Origin: Allorhodopirellula heiligendammensis
GTDB taxonomy: Bacteria > Planctomycetota > Planctomycetia > Pirellulales > Pirellulaceae
Assembly: GCF_007860105.1 (NCBI RefSeq)
Contig: NZ_SJPU01000001.1
Location: forward strand, 62,001-126,000
DNA: 64,000 nucleotides
Direction: 5' to 3'
Below the pieces are notes generated by a model. The model had not been told where the DNA came from. It made no database searches and worked only from the letters and a program-made list of their open reading frames with translations. The position numbers were made by a program, and so were the translations under genes. Below, piece after piece: positions 17,402 to 27,318 of the stretch (positions are counted from its first letter, which is position 1; the number at the start of each line of letters is the position of its first letter).

Positions 17402-20400
17402 CTACCCAGCAGCTCGATAATATCCGGGATCATCTCGATCGTCTCCATCGAAATCCCCGACGATTGGTTGTGAATCGCCGTCGGGTCGGGGAATGCGAAT
17501 CTGCTGATCGTTGCCGGTAAGGCGACGATCACCATCAGAATCGATGATCCACAAGTCGCCGCGGACGACGCCGATTTCATCGATTCCGTCACCGTCAAAG
17601 TCACCGACGACGGGCTCATCGCCAGGCTGTCCAAACTCAATCGGACGGTCCTGGCCTGTCCAACGTCCGTCACCGTCTTCATCGAGCATCCACTGGCCAC
17701 TTCGGAACACACCGATTTGGTCGATTCCGTCTCCGTTCCAATCGCCCGCCAACGGCGTATCCACCTGTTCGCCATACTGGAAGACGTGGTCAACGGCGTC
17801 CGCTAGCAGCTCACCGTCGTGTCCCCGCATCAGCACTCGCTGTTGTTTCTCATGCTCGGTGGGCACGCGATGAACCAAATCTTCTCGTCTCAGATTACGC
17901 CGTCGTTGGTTTGCGGGATCAGGCAATCCCGGATCTTGGCGAATGCGGTACTCGTCGTTTTGCCATCGGCGGCCGAAGATTCCAACGTCATCCTTGCCAT
18001 CACCATCCCAATCACCGACGACCGGTCGGTCGAGCGCGGTGCCCAAGCGCACCCATAGGTCGCCCTTATCCCATTTCCCGTCGCCGTTGAGGTCAACGAA
18101 CCATTGACCATCAATGAACAATACCGCCTCGTCGACGCCGTCACCGTCGAAGTCACCTGTCAGGGCTGTCGCGTCGCGGTGACCAATCTCGATCTTGCTG
18201 CCTGCAACGGAGTCCGACAAGACCTTGGTGCTGCTCGGTTGAATCTGCCAACGTCCATGGGACAGATCAACTTCGAGGAGCATATCGGACAGCTTACGGT
18301 TCTCATGGTCGCTGTCAGTCGCGCTGCGAAAGTTCGCTGGTTGTGCCCGCAGTGAGCCATCGTGTGATGTCATGATCGCCGATTCCGGCTGCTGACCTTG
18401 GCCGCGCGGAAATCCGCCGTTGATGACACTGAGGTGCCAGCTGACTTGCCATTCGTCATCGGCGATGATGGGCGGCGTGATGGTGTCAAATTGATAGGGT
18501 TGCGTGCTCAGCGGCGCACTCGGATCGAATGTCTCGATGGGAGCGGTCGGTTGTTCCGGCGTTGGTGTGGGGTTGTAGACCCATGGCGGCACGACAGGTG
18601 GTGCCTCAATCACGATTTCACTGAAGTTATTGCCTGAGCTGGTGCCGCCGGGTGTCACTTCGATGTGGAAAATCGCGTCAAAGCGTGGATCCCCACCCAC
18701 AGCGAGACCATTCAAAAACGCCTGTAGCGCCCCGGGTTGGGTAAAGTCGGCCGCATTGATTGCCAACCCTCCTGTCGTCCCCGGAGTATCCAACGAGTCA
18801 ACGAAGCCATCGGGTTGGTCCTGGTAAACGGAGTAACTGGTCCACGGCCGAAGTCCCGTGAATTCATAATAACCATTTCCATCCGTTGTCACTCGCAGTA
18901 CCACGCCCGATGACCCGCCGAGCTGGACACTGGCAGGATCGATTCGCACGCCATTTTCATCGCGCAGTTCTAACCCCACCCCCGACAAACGAATGTCGTC
19001 GGGCGTGAGTTCACCGTCGCGGTACTGTCGCAACAGTTCGGGATCCGGGGTTTGGCTTAGCACCAGCGCGCCGCCGTCCTGGAACACGTATCCAGAGATC
19101 GTCACGGGTGCCAGTTCATAGAAGTTGTACTCGCTACCCTGATCACCACCCTTGAGATCAATTTCGCCGATCACGTCGACGTCTAATGAGCGTCCGCCTA
19201 AAGCGCCCACCGTTTGCCCGCCGTTGAAGTAACCATCCGGCTGATGCTCGGTGACCGTATAGGTTCCCGCCCGCAGTCCGGTGAACTCATAACACCCCTG
19301 AGCGTCTGTCCGCGTGCTAGCAATCACGCCTGTTTCATCTGACAACTCGATCAGTACACCCGCGATAGGTGACTCATTGCTATCGAATTCGTCGTCACGA
19401 TCGAGATTACTCCATACCTTGCCGGAGATTGTGCCGGGTAGCTGCTCGCAAAAATTGTAATCGGTGAGCTGGTCTCCCCATCCGATCTGGATTGCCGAAA
19501 TGTGGTCGGCGACTGAGGCATCGCCACCATGGCTACCAGCGACTTGACCGCCCTGGAAATAGCCATCAGGTTGTGTCTCGCGGACGGTATATTGACCTGC
19601 CTGCAAATTGGTAAATGAATATCGACCGCTGGCATCGGTCGTCGTGGCACCTACGACCTTACCCGTTTCATCTAACAACTCGATCAACACACCCGCCAAC
19701 CCTTCTTCGCCTTCGTCTCGAACACAATCGGCGTCGCGGTCGACATAGACAATGCCCGAAAGTTCAGCGGGCAAAACTTCACAGAAGTTATAGTCAGTTA
19801 GGGTCTCGCCCCAGCCGACGGGGATGGCTGAAATGCGATCGGCGATCGAGGCATCGCCACCGTTGCTGCCCGCTTTCTGACCACCTTGAAAATACCCACT
19901 CGGCTGTGTTTCACGAACCGTGTAGCTGCCCGCCTGCAAATTGGAAAATGAGTATTGTCCGCTAGCATCGGTCCGGGTGCTGGCAACGACGTTGCCGTGC
20001 TGATCGAGCAGTTCGATCAACACATCCGCCAATCCCTCTTCCCCTTCGTCACGCACGCAGTCGGCATCGCGGTCGACGTACACGACGCCAGAGAGTTCCG
20101 CAGGCAGAACTTCGCAGAAGTCATAGTCCGTGAGTGTCTCACCCCAACCGATCGGAATGGCTGATATACGATCGGCAACCGAGGCATCACCACCGTGACT
20201 CCCCGCTTTTTGACCGCCTTGAAAATAGCCGCTTGGCTGAGTTTCGCGGACGGTATATTCGCCCGCCTTCAGATTCGTAAATGAGTAGCGACCATTCGCG
20301 TCGGTGGTCGTGCTATCGACGACCTCTCCCGATTCATTGAGCAACTCGATCAGTACGCCCGCCAAGCCCTCTTCATCCTCATCGCGAATACAATCAGCGT

Positions 20401-23029
20401 CACGGTCAACGTAGACGACACCGGACAACCCGGCCGGCAAAACTTCACAGAAGTTGTAGTCCGTCAGGGTCTCCCCCCAACCAATCGGGATTGCTGAGAT
20501 ATGATCGGCGACCGAAGTGTTGCCACCTTTATTACCCGCGGTTTGGCCACCTTGGAAATACCCTCCCGGCTGAGTTTCGCGAACTGTGTAAGCTCCGGCC
20601 CGCAGGTTCGCGAATGAATACATGCCATTGGAGTCGGTCGTCGTGGTCGCGACAACCTTGCCCGAACTATCGAGCAGGTCCACGATCACACCGGCAATGC
20701 CAGCCTCGTTGGCATCCTGTACACAGTCGCCGTCGACGTCGACGAACACAACGCCCGAGAGTTCAGCAGGCGGTTGCTCACAAAAGTCGTAGTTCAGAGC
20801 ATTCTGGCCCGAGCCGATGGTGACGTTGGTGATGCGGTTGGGACCATCCAGTACTCCGCCAAGCGTGCCTACTGTCGCGCCGCCTTCGAAGTATCCAGTC
20901 GGTTGATGTTCGACGACGGTGTAAGTCCCCGGCATCAGGTTTTCGAAGCGATAGTTGCCGTTTGCGTCCGTCGTCGTTGTGGCGACTGTTTTTCCGGAGG
21001 CATCCTGCAGCTCAATCACCACCCCAGCGAGCAGCGGTTCTCCAGGATCGAGCACACAGTCGCCGTCTAAGTCGACGTGGACTTGGCCGCTGAGCGAGCC
21101 AACTTGGCGTTCCCCAAAGTCGTAGCCGACCCCGTCCAAGCCCTGACGTAGAACGACATCAACAAGCGAATCGCCGTCGCTTCCAAGCCGTCCGACGGGA
21201 CGGCCATCGATCGTGCCCACCTGGTCCTTGCCATCAATAAATCCTACGGGCTGGGACTCAACGATCCGGTAGTCGTCGGGCGTCAAATTGTCAAAGCGAT
21301 AGGCTCCCTGGGAATCGGTAAGAGTCGTCGCCACCACGGTCCCATCCGAACCGATCAAATCCAACGCAACGCCGACGATCGCTTCTTCGCCAGCATCTCG
21401 CTGGCCGTTGTCGTTTCGATCGTGGTAAACCTGACCGGCAATGGAGCCTGGAGCTGCTTCGCAGAAATTGTATTCGGTACCGTTGCCGCCTGAAGGCAAC
21501 TCGATGCTGCGGATGTTCCCACCATCTACTGCGGTCCCAGCCCCTACTAGCACAGTGGAGGACAGCGTGTGAATGTCCCCTGCGTGCGATTCACCGTCGA
21601 GCAAACCCGCCGGAGTGACCTCCACAATCCGATAGATGCCCGCATGCAACTTCGAAAATAGATAGCTGCCATCGGCCCCCGTGTACGTGGTCGCAATCGT
21701 CTGGCCGTCCTCTCCAATCAACCGGACCTCGGCGCCCTCGATCGGTTGGCTATTGGATGCATCGTGATCGCCGGTGCAATCTTCACCTGGATTGACCAAG
21801 TAGACGAAACCGCCGATCGAGCCCAGTGGCAACTCACCGAAGTTGTAATTGATCCCGGTGTCGCCACCCTTGAGGACCAGGTCACGAATCTCGTCTCCTG
21901 GATTGACTGCTGCCCCAACGATGCGTCCAGAAATAGTACCCGCGGCGTCAATACCGTCGTCGGTGTCCTCGGGTTGGTCGAGCTCGACAATGCGATAACG
22001 CCCCGGCATCACGCCGGTGAACTCGTAGGATCCATCAGCGCCCGTTGTCGTCGTCAGTACCGCTTGCGGTTCGATTGTGTCGATCGGCTCCAAGCGTACG
22101 CGAATCCCTGCCAAGCCTTTTTCGCCGACATCCTTCGTACCCGAACCATTGTCATCGAGATAAACAAATCCACCCACAGAAGCCGGACGCGGCGTTTGCG
22201 TGACGCTACCGACAGCCGCCGCCGAGCGGTTGGGCAGGCTATCCACGCTGGTGCCTTGATCGGGCGGAAGATTCAATCCATAGTCGGCGTGCGGGTCCCC
22301 ATAGTCATTGAGGAAAATCGAATCAGCGGTGGATTCGAAATAATCGGGTGCTTCGAACTTTGCCTCGAGAATCGAGTCTTGAAACTCTTGCCCCGACGCG
22401 ATCACGTCAAGCCGCGCATTGAACTGATCAAGATCAGCGAGGTTGCGGAGCACTTCGTCGACATCAATCGTGAAGATCAAACGGTCGCCGGCCTGAAAAT
22501 CCTTGGGCCGCAAAATCAACTCTTGGCCACCATCGCTGACTTCCGCCGTGGCCTCCTCGGATTGTCCTGGTACCAACTTGAAGGGATGGTACCCATTCTT
22601 GCCCCGTCCGCCCGCATCGGTATCAAAGATCAGGTCGCCAACACTGATGCCGTCACTGTCCTTATCCGTACGGATCCGCAGTTCCGTCAGCTTGGTACCC
22701 GGTGCGCCGCCGGTGAACGAAACGATGAACCGGTCACCTTGGGAGTCGCTGCCGACATCAGACTCGAGGTAATCCGTTTCGACGTAGACAACGCCGACAT
22801 GAATGGGATCGGCGGCCATGAGGCGGCGCGGCTCAAGCGACTCGACACGCATGCTGCGTGAATGAACGCCAACATGAGAATGCGTGGGCGTGATCATGCG
22901 GCTAAGTTTCCCACGCCGCGCCCGCACACTCGCTGAACGTGCGGAGTCCCCAGCGGCGTCACTGACAGCGCAGGGTCGGCCTGAGAATCCGATCGACGCA
23001 CAAAAATCTTCGATATGTTTCCAGAACAC
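17402..23029 (-). CDS. Giant secreted SdrD-B / FG-GAP surface protein with LEPR-x-L signature
   Basis: About 1,875 residues. I prefer the GTG at 23029, which has AGGGAGG eight bases upstream; a GTG three codons earlier is also possible. The N-terminus is basic and contains ESLEPRRLMAADP, the LEPR-x-L signature of giant planctomycete secreted proteins. An Asp-rich beta region of about 200 residues follows, then ten SdrD-B (Cna-B-like) modules of about 111 residues, each with a D-x-D-x-D calcium loop, TTTDAxGxYxFxNL and a YNFCE-like end. Modules five to eight are nearly identical. The C-terminus carries several FG-GAP-like repeats (GDFDGDGIDEIGV). It is probably a calcium-stabilised adhesin or matrix protein. 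No sortase motif is seen. Confidence 0.9.
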   Translation of the reverse strand: MFWKHIEDFCASIGFSGRPCAVSDAAGDSARSASVRARRGKLSRMITPTHSHVGVHSRSMRVESLEPRRLMAADPIHVGVVYVETDYLESDVGSDSQGDRFIVSFTGGAPGTKLTELRIRTDKDSDGISVGDLIFDTDAGGRGKNGYHPFKLVPGQSEEATAEVSDGGQELILRPKDFQAGDRLIFTIDVDEVLRNLADLDQFNARLDVIASGQEFQDSILEAKFEAPDYFESTADSIFLNDYGDPHADYGLNLPPDQGTSVDSLPNRSAAAVGSVTQTPRPASVGGFVYLDDNGSGTKDVGEKGLAGIRVRLEPIDTIEPQAVLTTTTGADGSYEFTGVMPGRYRIVELDQPEDTDDGIDAAGTISGRIVGAAVNPGDEIRDLVLKGGDTGINYNFGELPLGSIGGFVYLVNPGEDCTGDHDASNSQPIEGAEVRLIGEDGQTIATTYTGADGSYLFSKLHAGIYRIVEVTPAGLLDGESHAGDIHTLSSTVLVGAGTAVDGGNIRSIELPSGGNGTEYNFCEAAPGSIAGQVYHDRNDNGQRDAGEEAIVGVALDLIGSDGTVVATTLTDSQGAYRFDNLTPDDYRIVESQPVGFIDGKDQVGTIDGRPVGRLGSDGDSLVDVVLRQGLDGVGYDFGERQVGSLSGQVHVDLDGDCVLDPGEPLLAGVVIELQDASGKTVATTTTDANGNYRFENLMPGTYTVVEHQPTGYFEGGATVGTLGGVLDGPNRITNVTIGSGQNALNYDFCEQPPAELSGVVFVDVDGDCVQDANEAGIAGVIVDLLDSSGKVVATTTTDSNGMYSFANLRAGAYTVRETQPGGYFQGGQTAGNKGGNTSVADHISAIPIGWGETLTDYNFCEVLPAGLSGVVYVDRDADCIRDEDEEGLAGVLIELLNESGEVVDSTTTDANGRYSFTNLKAGEYTVRETQPSGYFQGGQKAGSHGGDASVADRISAIPIGWGETLTDYDFCEVLPAELSGVVYVDRDADCVRDEGEEGLADVLIELLDQHGNVVASTRTDASGQYSFSNLQAGSYTVRETQPSGYFQGGQKAGSNGGDASIADRISAIPVGWGETLTDYNFCEVLPAELSGIVYVDRDADCVRDEGEEGLAGVLIELLDETGKVVGATTTDASGRYSFTNLQAGQYTVRETQPDGYFQGGQVAGSHGGDASVADHISAIQIGWGDQLTDYNFCEQLPGTISGKVWSNLDRDDEFDSNESPIAGVLIELSDETGVIASTRTDAQGCYEFTGLRAGTYTVTEHQPDGYFNGGQTVGALGGRSLDVDVIGEIDLKGGDQGSEYNFYELAPVTISGYVFQDGGALVLSQTPDPELLRQYRDGELTPDDIRLSGVGLELRDENGVRIDPASVQLGGSSGVVLRVTTDGNGYYEFTGLRPWTSYSVYQDQPDGFVDSLDTPGTTGGLAINAADFTQPGALQAFLNGLAVGGDPRFDAIFHIEVTPGGTSSGNNFSEIVIEAPPVVPPWVYNPTPTPEQPTAPIETFDPSAPLSTQPYQFDTITPPIIADDEWQVSWHLSVINGGFPRGQGQQPESAIMTSHDGSLRAQPANFRSATDSDHENRKLSDMLLEVDLSHGRWQIQPSSTKVLSDSVAGSKIEIGHRDATALTGDFDGDGVDEAVLFIDGQWFVDLNGDGKWDKGDLWVRLGTALDRPVVGDWDGDGKDDVGIFGRRWQNDEYRIRQDPGLPDPANQRRRNLRREDLVHRVPTEHEKQQRVLMRGHDGELLADAVDHVFQYGEQVDTPLAGDWNGDGIDQIGVFRSGQWMLDEDGDGRWTGQDRPIEFGQPGDEPVVGDFDGDGIDEIGVVRGDLWIIDSDGDRRLTGNDQQIRIPRPDGDSQPIVGDFDGDDRDDPGYYRAAG

Positions 23030-23112
23030 GCCGGACACCTCCCTGTGTCACCGTTTGATTCGCAAGAATGCTCGTCTTCGCCTACCCGTCACTCATCGTC
23101 GACAGGTGTTGG

Positions 23113-24246
23113 CTACCGCGGTGTCTGACCCAATGGGTCGACTCCGGCGTCATTCCCTAATGCAATTTTGTTATCGGAGACTTCCGTCTTCGACAGATCC
23201 CAGCGCCGCAGAGTCGCATCAAATCCTCCCGAGATCAGATCACCATGATTGACCACCAGGGTGGAGATTGTGCCAACGTGCCCACCGAGCTTCGCTTGGA
23301 CTCGCAGTTCGCGCTGATCATCGCCCACACGAACAATGTGAATTTCGTCATCGCTGCCCGCCGCAGCGATCGTACGTCCATCGATTACTGCGAGTGAAAA
23401 CAATCGCCCCGTCGTGATTTTCTGACGCGACAGGAGCACCTCGTCGCCAGTATCAAACCGAATCATCTCTCCGTCTTCGGAAACACTCACGAGCACTTTT
23501 GAATTCGGCATGAATGCGATATCTCGGATCCGTGCGGCGTGCAACTTCTTCGCCATCACGACCTCACCGGTGCGTGGATCAAACAGGTGCAGGTACCCGT
23601 CACGCCCTGCAACCGCGAGGACACTGCCATCATCACGATAAGTACAACATCGCAAATCAACGCACCGGCAACGCAACGTCGGTGCACTGTTGGCGGTGCT
23701 ACCAATTAAAAATACTCGCGAATCAAAACCGACAGCGGCAATCTGTTTTCCCGACGCCGAGAACCGCACGCACGCCAGGGCGGGAGCGGAGTCAATTTCT
23801 TGCATTGCAGCGAAATCTCGTCGCCGGTCCCACAAAATGAGCTGACCATCGTTTCCCGACGAAGCCAAACGATCACCTGAGGCGTCAAACGCCAAAGTGC
23901 GGATCCAATCAAAATGTCCGGGCTTGGAGGACTTGGTCGCGCCCCCTTCGCCCAGTACATGGACAACGGCCAACGACTGCGCATTGAGGATGCGAATCAC
24001 ATGATCATCACCGGCAACCGCTAAGAATTCGCCCTTCGGGTCGACTGCGATCGCCGTGACAACGACCCGCTCCATATGCCTGTCGACCGGTGGCAAACGA
24101 AAAATGCGTGAAACCACTCGCTCGGGAGGGTTTTCCCAGCCTTCCTTGGCAGCGGATGGAGATTCCCCATGAGCTACCAGGCCGCCCCACCAGAGCAGAC
24201 TCATCAGGGCTCCCGCCAGCGTCAACGCCTGTCGCCGCGTGAGCAT
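23113..24246 (-). CDS. Secreted WD40-repeat beta-propeller protein
   Basis: The start at 24246 is chosen for the AAAGGA eight bases upstream and because it gives a twin-arginine-like signal, MLTRRQALTLAGAL. The 377-residue product contains about seven WD40 blades, for example RTLAFDASGDRLASSGNDGQLILWD and the final blade ending DATLRRWD. Beta-propellers of this type bind proteins; no catalytic motif is visible. It lies 83 bases upstream of the giant surface gene on the same strand, so the two may share transcription. Confidence 0.85.
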   Translation of the reverse strand: MLTRRQALTLAGALMSLLWWGGLVAHGESPSAAKEGWENPPERVVSRIFRLPPVDRHMERVVVTAIAVDPKGEFLAVAGDDHVIRILNAQSLAVVHVLGEGGATKSSKPGHFDWIRTLAFDASGDRLASSGNDGQLILWDRRRDFAAMQEIDSAPALACVRFSASGKQIAAVGFDSRVFLIGSTANSAPTLRCRCVDLRCCTYRDDGSVLAVAGRDGYLHLFDPRTGEVVMAKKLHAARIRDIAFMPNSKVLVSVSEDGEMIRFDTGDEVLLSRQKITTGRLFSLAVIDGRTIAAAGSDDEIHIVRVGDDQRELRVQAKLGGHVGTISTLVVNHGDLISGGFDATLRRWDLSKTEVSDNKIALGNDAGVDPLGQTPR

Positions 24247-24450
24247 CGTGTTTCCTTTGGTTCTCAAGACATTTCCCCCGATCCGGCCGCGCGTGCACAG
24301 ACACTCCCATCCATTGAATCGGCACTTCGACACTCACTCATGAGCGCAATCCCATCGAGAGGAAGAATCCAATCGTGAGCAAGCATCCGCCGAGCGGAGT
24401 CGACTAGCAACCGTCATCGCACCGCTACGCGATCGAATTCGTCGTGGAAG

Positions 24451-25227
24451 TTATCCGGCAGCAGACGTGCGATATCGGACTAAGCTCCAGCCTTGGCCGA
24501 GGTTGGCGGTGGACTCCAGGTCGTGCCGATCGCTGAGACCACCGACGAAGGATGCGGGCTCGCTTCCCGCTGGATGCCACTCGGCCCAGTCATCGTGATC
24601 GGTGCCGCTGAGCTGCAATTTAATCGCGCCCCGCTCACTTCGTTCGATTGCGGCGATGCTGAAGTCGTCGTTGGCCAACGTCGGCGATGAAAGCAAAACC
24701 AGAACGGTCGGGCGGCCAAACGGATATGCCATGAATGGGCCTACCTCCGGAATTTCGCCGTCTCGTTCAGGCCAGTCCTCACGCAGCGGTTCGGTGAAGG
24801 ATTCGAGTTGTTGGATTTGCAAACCCACTCGAATTCGCTGGCCCTGCCAAGCAATAGCCGGATAGTTGGCAGCAATGCTGCACCAGAGGGCGACTACCGA
24901 GACGATCGCCAAGAGCGATCGGATCGATCGCGATCGCTGGCTCAGCGATGGTCGAAATCGGTGGCCGATGATCCCCCCGAGCGAGATCACCCCGATCAGC
25001 AGGACGCCGAGCAGCAAACTCACACGCATCCACCCAATATGCTGCGCCGCATCATCGAACCAATCACTCTGGGAATCAACGCTGGACCTCAGCGTCCCCA
25101 TGACGGACTCAAATTGCATGTCGAGCAACGCCCAAGCAACGACGCTGAGTAATGCACCGACATGCACTGCCCAGAGAACAGGCGATGGGTTTCCTATGGC
25201 CTTCTTCGTGCCATCGAGTTGCGGCAT
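24451..25227 (-). CDS. Membrane protein of unknown function, 258 aa
   Basis: The predicted protein has three membrane helices (about residues 18-36, 68-88 and 104-122) followed by a soluble C-terminal half of about 130 residues with no recognised motif. It begins 11 bases after the stop of the prenyltransferase-repeat gene at 25239-26393 and is probably its operon partner. I do not recognise a family. Confidence 0.7.
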   Translation of the reverse strand: MPQLDGTKKAIGNPSPVLWAVHVGALLSVVAWALLDMQFESVMGTLRSSVDSQSDWFDDAAQHIGWMRVSLLLGVLLIGVISLGGIIGHRFRPSLSQRSRSIRSLLAIVSVVALWCSIAANYPAIAWQGQRIRVGLQIQQLESFTEPLREDWPERDGEIPEVGPFMAYPFGRPTVLVLLSSPTLANDDFSIAAIERSERGAIKLQLSGTDHDDWAEWHPAGSEPASFVGGLSDRHDLESTANLGQGWSLVRYRTSAAG

Positions 25228-25238
25228 GGCCCTGCTCC

Positions 25239-26393
25239 CTACTTACAATACGACAATGCCATCAGTGCGAATGCCGTCGCGAGGTTTTTGTCGTTCTCAA
25301 ACCAACGCTCATTGGAGTTCGACCACGACCCGTCTTCGTTTTGACGCTCGGCAAGCTCGGCGATCAGGTCAGCTTTCCAGTTGTGCTCACCACCGTCAGA
25401 ATCAGTCAGCGTCTCGATACCAGCAGCATTGAGTCCGGCCGCAAACGTGTGGTAGTAGTAATACAAACCAGCCGATCCCATCCCTGGATTATTCTCGACG
25501 TCGTAGTGATCCTGGATCCACTGCAGAGCCGCTTTGACGCGCGGATCATCTTTCGTCAAACCGGCAAAGATCATGCTTTTCAACCCCGTGTAGCCCATCG
25601 AACCGTAACTACGCAGGCCACCGTTGGGAGTGTACCGTTCATCCGAGGTGCTGGGGTCGATCTTGGTCAGCGGAATTTCATAGTAGAAACCGCCGTCATC
25701 AACCTTCGCCGCGAAGGCGGTATCGTTGGCTTTCGAGTCGAGGTTCTGACAACGTGAAACGAACGCCAACGCTCGTTGAATCGCGGGGTCTCCAGCGGGT
25801 ACTTCGACCGCGCGTAAAGCTTCGATCATGTAGCCTGTATTAGATAAATCGGGGCGTCCTGCGCCTCCGTAGCCGACACCCCCGTACCACGGATCCGAAG
25901 GGTCGCGTTTGCCTTCGCCGTACTGAAATCCGGTGACGAAATTCTTAGCGTTCTTTAGAATCTCATTGTATTTCCCCGATTGATTCGCTTCTGCGAAACA
26001 CACCATCGCAACGCAAGTTTCGTAATTCTTCAAACGTCCATTGCCGTAAATTCCACCGTCGGGTTTAACAAACCCTTCCAGCGCCTGGAGGCCTTTGGCA
26101 ACCACGGGATCATCAACGGACTGCCCATTCTTCATCGCTGCAGTCAACGCCAACGCGGTAACGCCCGGTCCGACTCGATCGGAAAAGGTGCCTGCCTCGG
26201 ACTGGCCCTCTTTAGCGAGGAACGCCAACCCTTTGTTCACAACTTGCTCTCGCTGTGCATCCGATTTCGACGCCGCCACTACGTCCTGAGCGGAAATCTG
26301 CGGCGTCCATGCGAGTGATGGCACCGTAGCGGCGAGCGAAAGAGCGAGGACGAAAACGCGGCGTCCACAGCGAAGCTTCGTTCGTTGAGTCAT
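25239..26393 (-). CDS. Prenyltransferase/squalene-oxidase repeat protein, secreted
   Basis: The start MTQRTKL at 26393 gives a signal peptide with an Ala-rich core ending near ISAQ. The remaining ~350 residues are alpha/alpha-toroid repeats: VGPGVTALALTAAM, DGGIYGNGRLKNYETCVAM, GSMGYTGLKSMIFAG and DGSWSNSNERWFENDKNLATAFALMAL. The squalene-hopene cyclase DxDD motif is absent. It is a paralogue of the protein at 13429-14541 but pairs with a different partner, a three-helix membrane protein just downstream. The substrate is unknown; the family fold usually binds polyprenyl or protein ligands. Confidence 0.85.
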   Translation of the reverse strand: MTQRTKLRCGRRVFVLALSLAATVPSLAWTPQISAQDVVAASKSDAQREQVVNKGLAFLAKEGQSEAGTFSDRVGPGVTALALTAAMKNGQSVDDPVVAKGLQALEGFVKPDGGIYGNGRLKNYETCVAMVCFAEANQSGKYNEILKNAKNFVTGFQYGEGKRDPSDPWYGGVGYGGAGRPDLSNTGYMIEALRAVEVPAGDPAIQRALAFVSRCQNLDSKANDTAFAAKVDDGGFYYEIPLTKIDPSTSDERYTPNGGLRSYGSMGYTGLKSMIFAGLTKDDPRVKAALQWIQDHYDVENNPGMGSAGLYYYYHTFAAGLNAAGIETLTDSDGGEHNWKADLIAELAERQNEDGSWSNSNERWFENDKNLATAFALMALSYCK

Positions 26394-26848
26394 GGAGAAT
26401 TTGCCTTGGAGGAGAGTCTGCAAAAGTGATTAATGAGAACAACGGTGGGTTTAGCGAACCCAATTGCAGTCCGCGTACCATCGGCGGTTCCCTGGCGTGG
26501 AATCTGCAACAATTTGAGCAATCAGCACACAGCGCACATTACCGAAGCCGAATCCAATCAAACGGACACGCTGAGAGCCCCTGGGATCACAGAAAAGCAT
26601 GCCCGATACGGGGGCTGCGCGGCGGTTTTCCCGACGCACCAGGCGGAACTTTCGCCACCGACCATGAATTCGCGGCCAGGCTCAATTCGTATGTCGGAAG
26701 TTGCCTTCTTGCGATTCGGTTATCTGCTGCGTACGGTCAGCCACGTGCTGACCAAGATCGTGGTTTGCTCGCCGTCCCTGGCGGATTCCAGTACACTCAA
26801 CCGTGTCGGAGCTTGAAACCAATCAGTGTCTCCTGCGGATCATTCGAA
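26394..26848. other. Divergent intergenic region
   Basis: About 450 bases between the minus-strand toroid gene and the plus-strand membrane gene. It must hold promoters for both. The longer open frames here have no protein-like composition. I see no repeat or palindrome worth reporting. Confidence 0.5.
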
Positions 26849-27247
26849 ATGGAGTCTAAATCGACACGTTCCTTGCTCAATATCACGTTGATGCTGACGA
26901 TCGCACTGGTGGGGTTGTCCGCTCGCTGGGATCGCATCGGCTACATCGCACCGTTGGGCAATACGGATCTCGCTCCATTTCTGTTTTTGCCGCTGCTGAT
27001 CGCCGCCATCCATGGCGGGATGCAGTGGTTTGGATTTCGCCTGTCACTGCCCGCCATGGCAACTCGTGCGGCAGCGTTGATCGCGTTGGCAACCTGTTTG
27101 ATCGTCGTTTCCCAGCTACCTGCGACGTTCGATACCAAAGTCATGATTTCGCTCATCGTGGTTGCGTTTGTCGTCACGGCACAAGTCATCTGGATGCTCG
27201 TGCCCAGCAACACCGATACGGCGAGTAATCCGCACGACGGCGAATAG
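26849..27247 (+). CDS. Small membrane protein, 132 aa
   Basis: The start at 26849 (MESKSTRSLLN) is chosen because membrane-protein composition begins there; the frame is open further upstream but reads like non-coding DNA. Four hydrophobic segments cover most of the protein, with short charged loops such as SARWDRIGY and a polar tail NTDTASNPHDGE. No family is recognised. Confidence 0.65.
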   Translation: MESKSTRSLLNITLMLTIALVGLSARWDRIGYIAPLGNTDLAPFLFLPLLIAAIHGGMQWFGFRLSLPAMATRAAALIALATCLIVVSQLPATFDTKVMISLIVVAFVVTAQVIWMLVPSNTDTASNPHDGE

Positions 27248-27318
27248 CCTCTCCGTATCCAAACGCCTCCCGCAGCTCGATCATGAGCGATCGAGCGACG
27301 CAGCGTGGGCGAGCGACT

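Noticed and set aside
21746-22861. 371-codon plus-strand frame
   Set aside because: It is antisense to the SdrD-B repeat gene, whose modules are clearly coding on the minus strand; repeats give long shadow frames.
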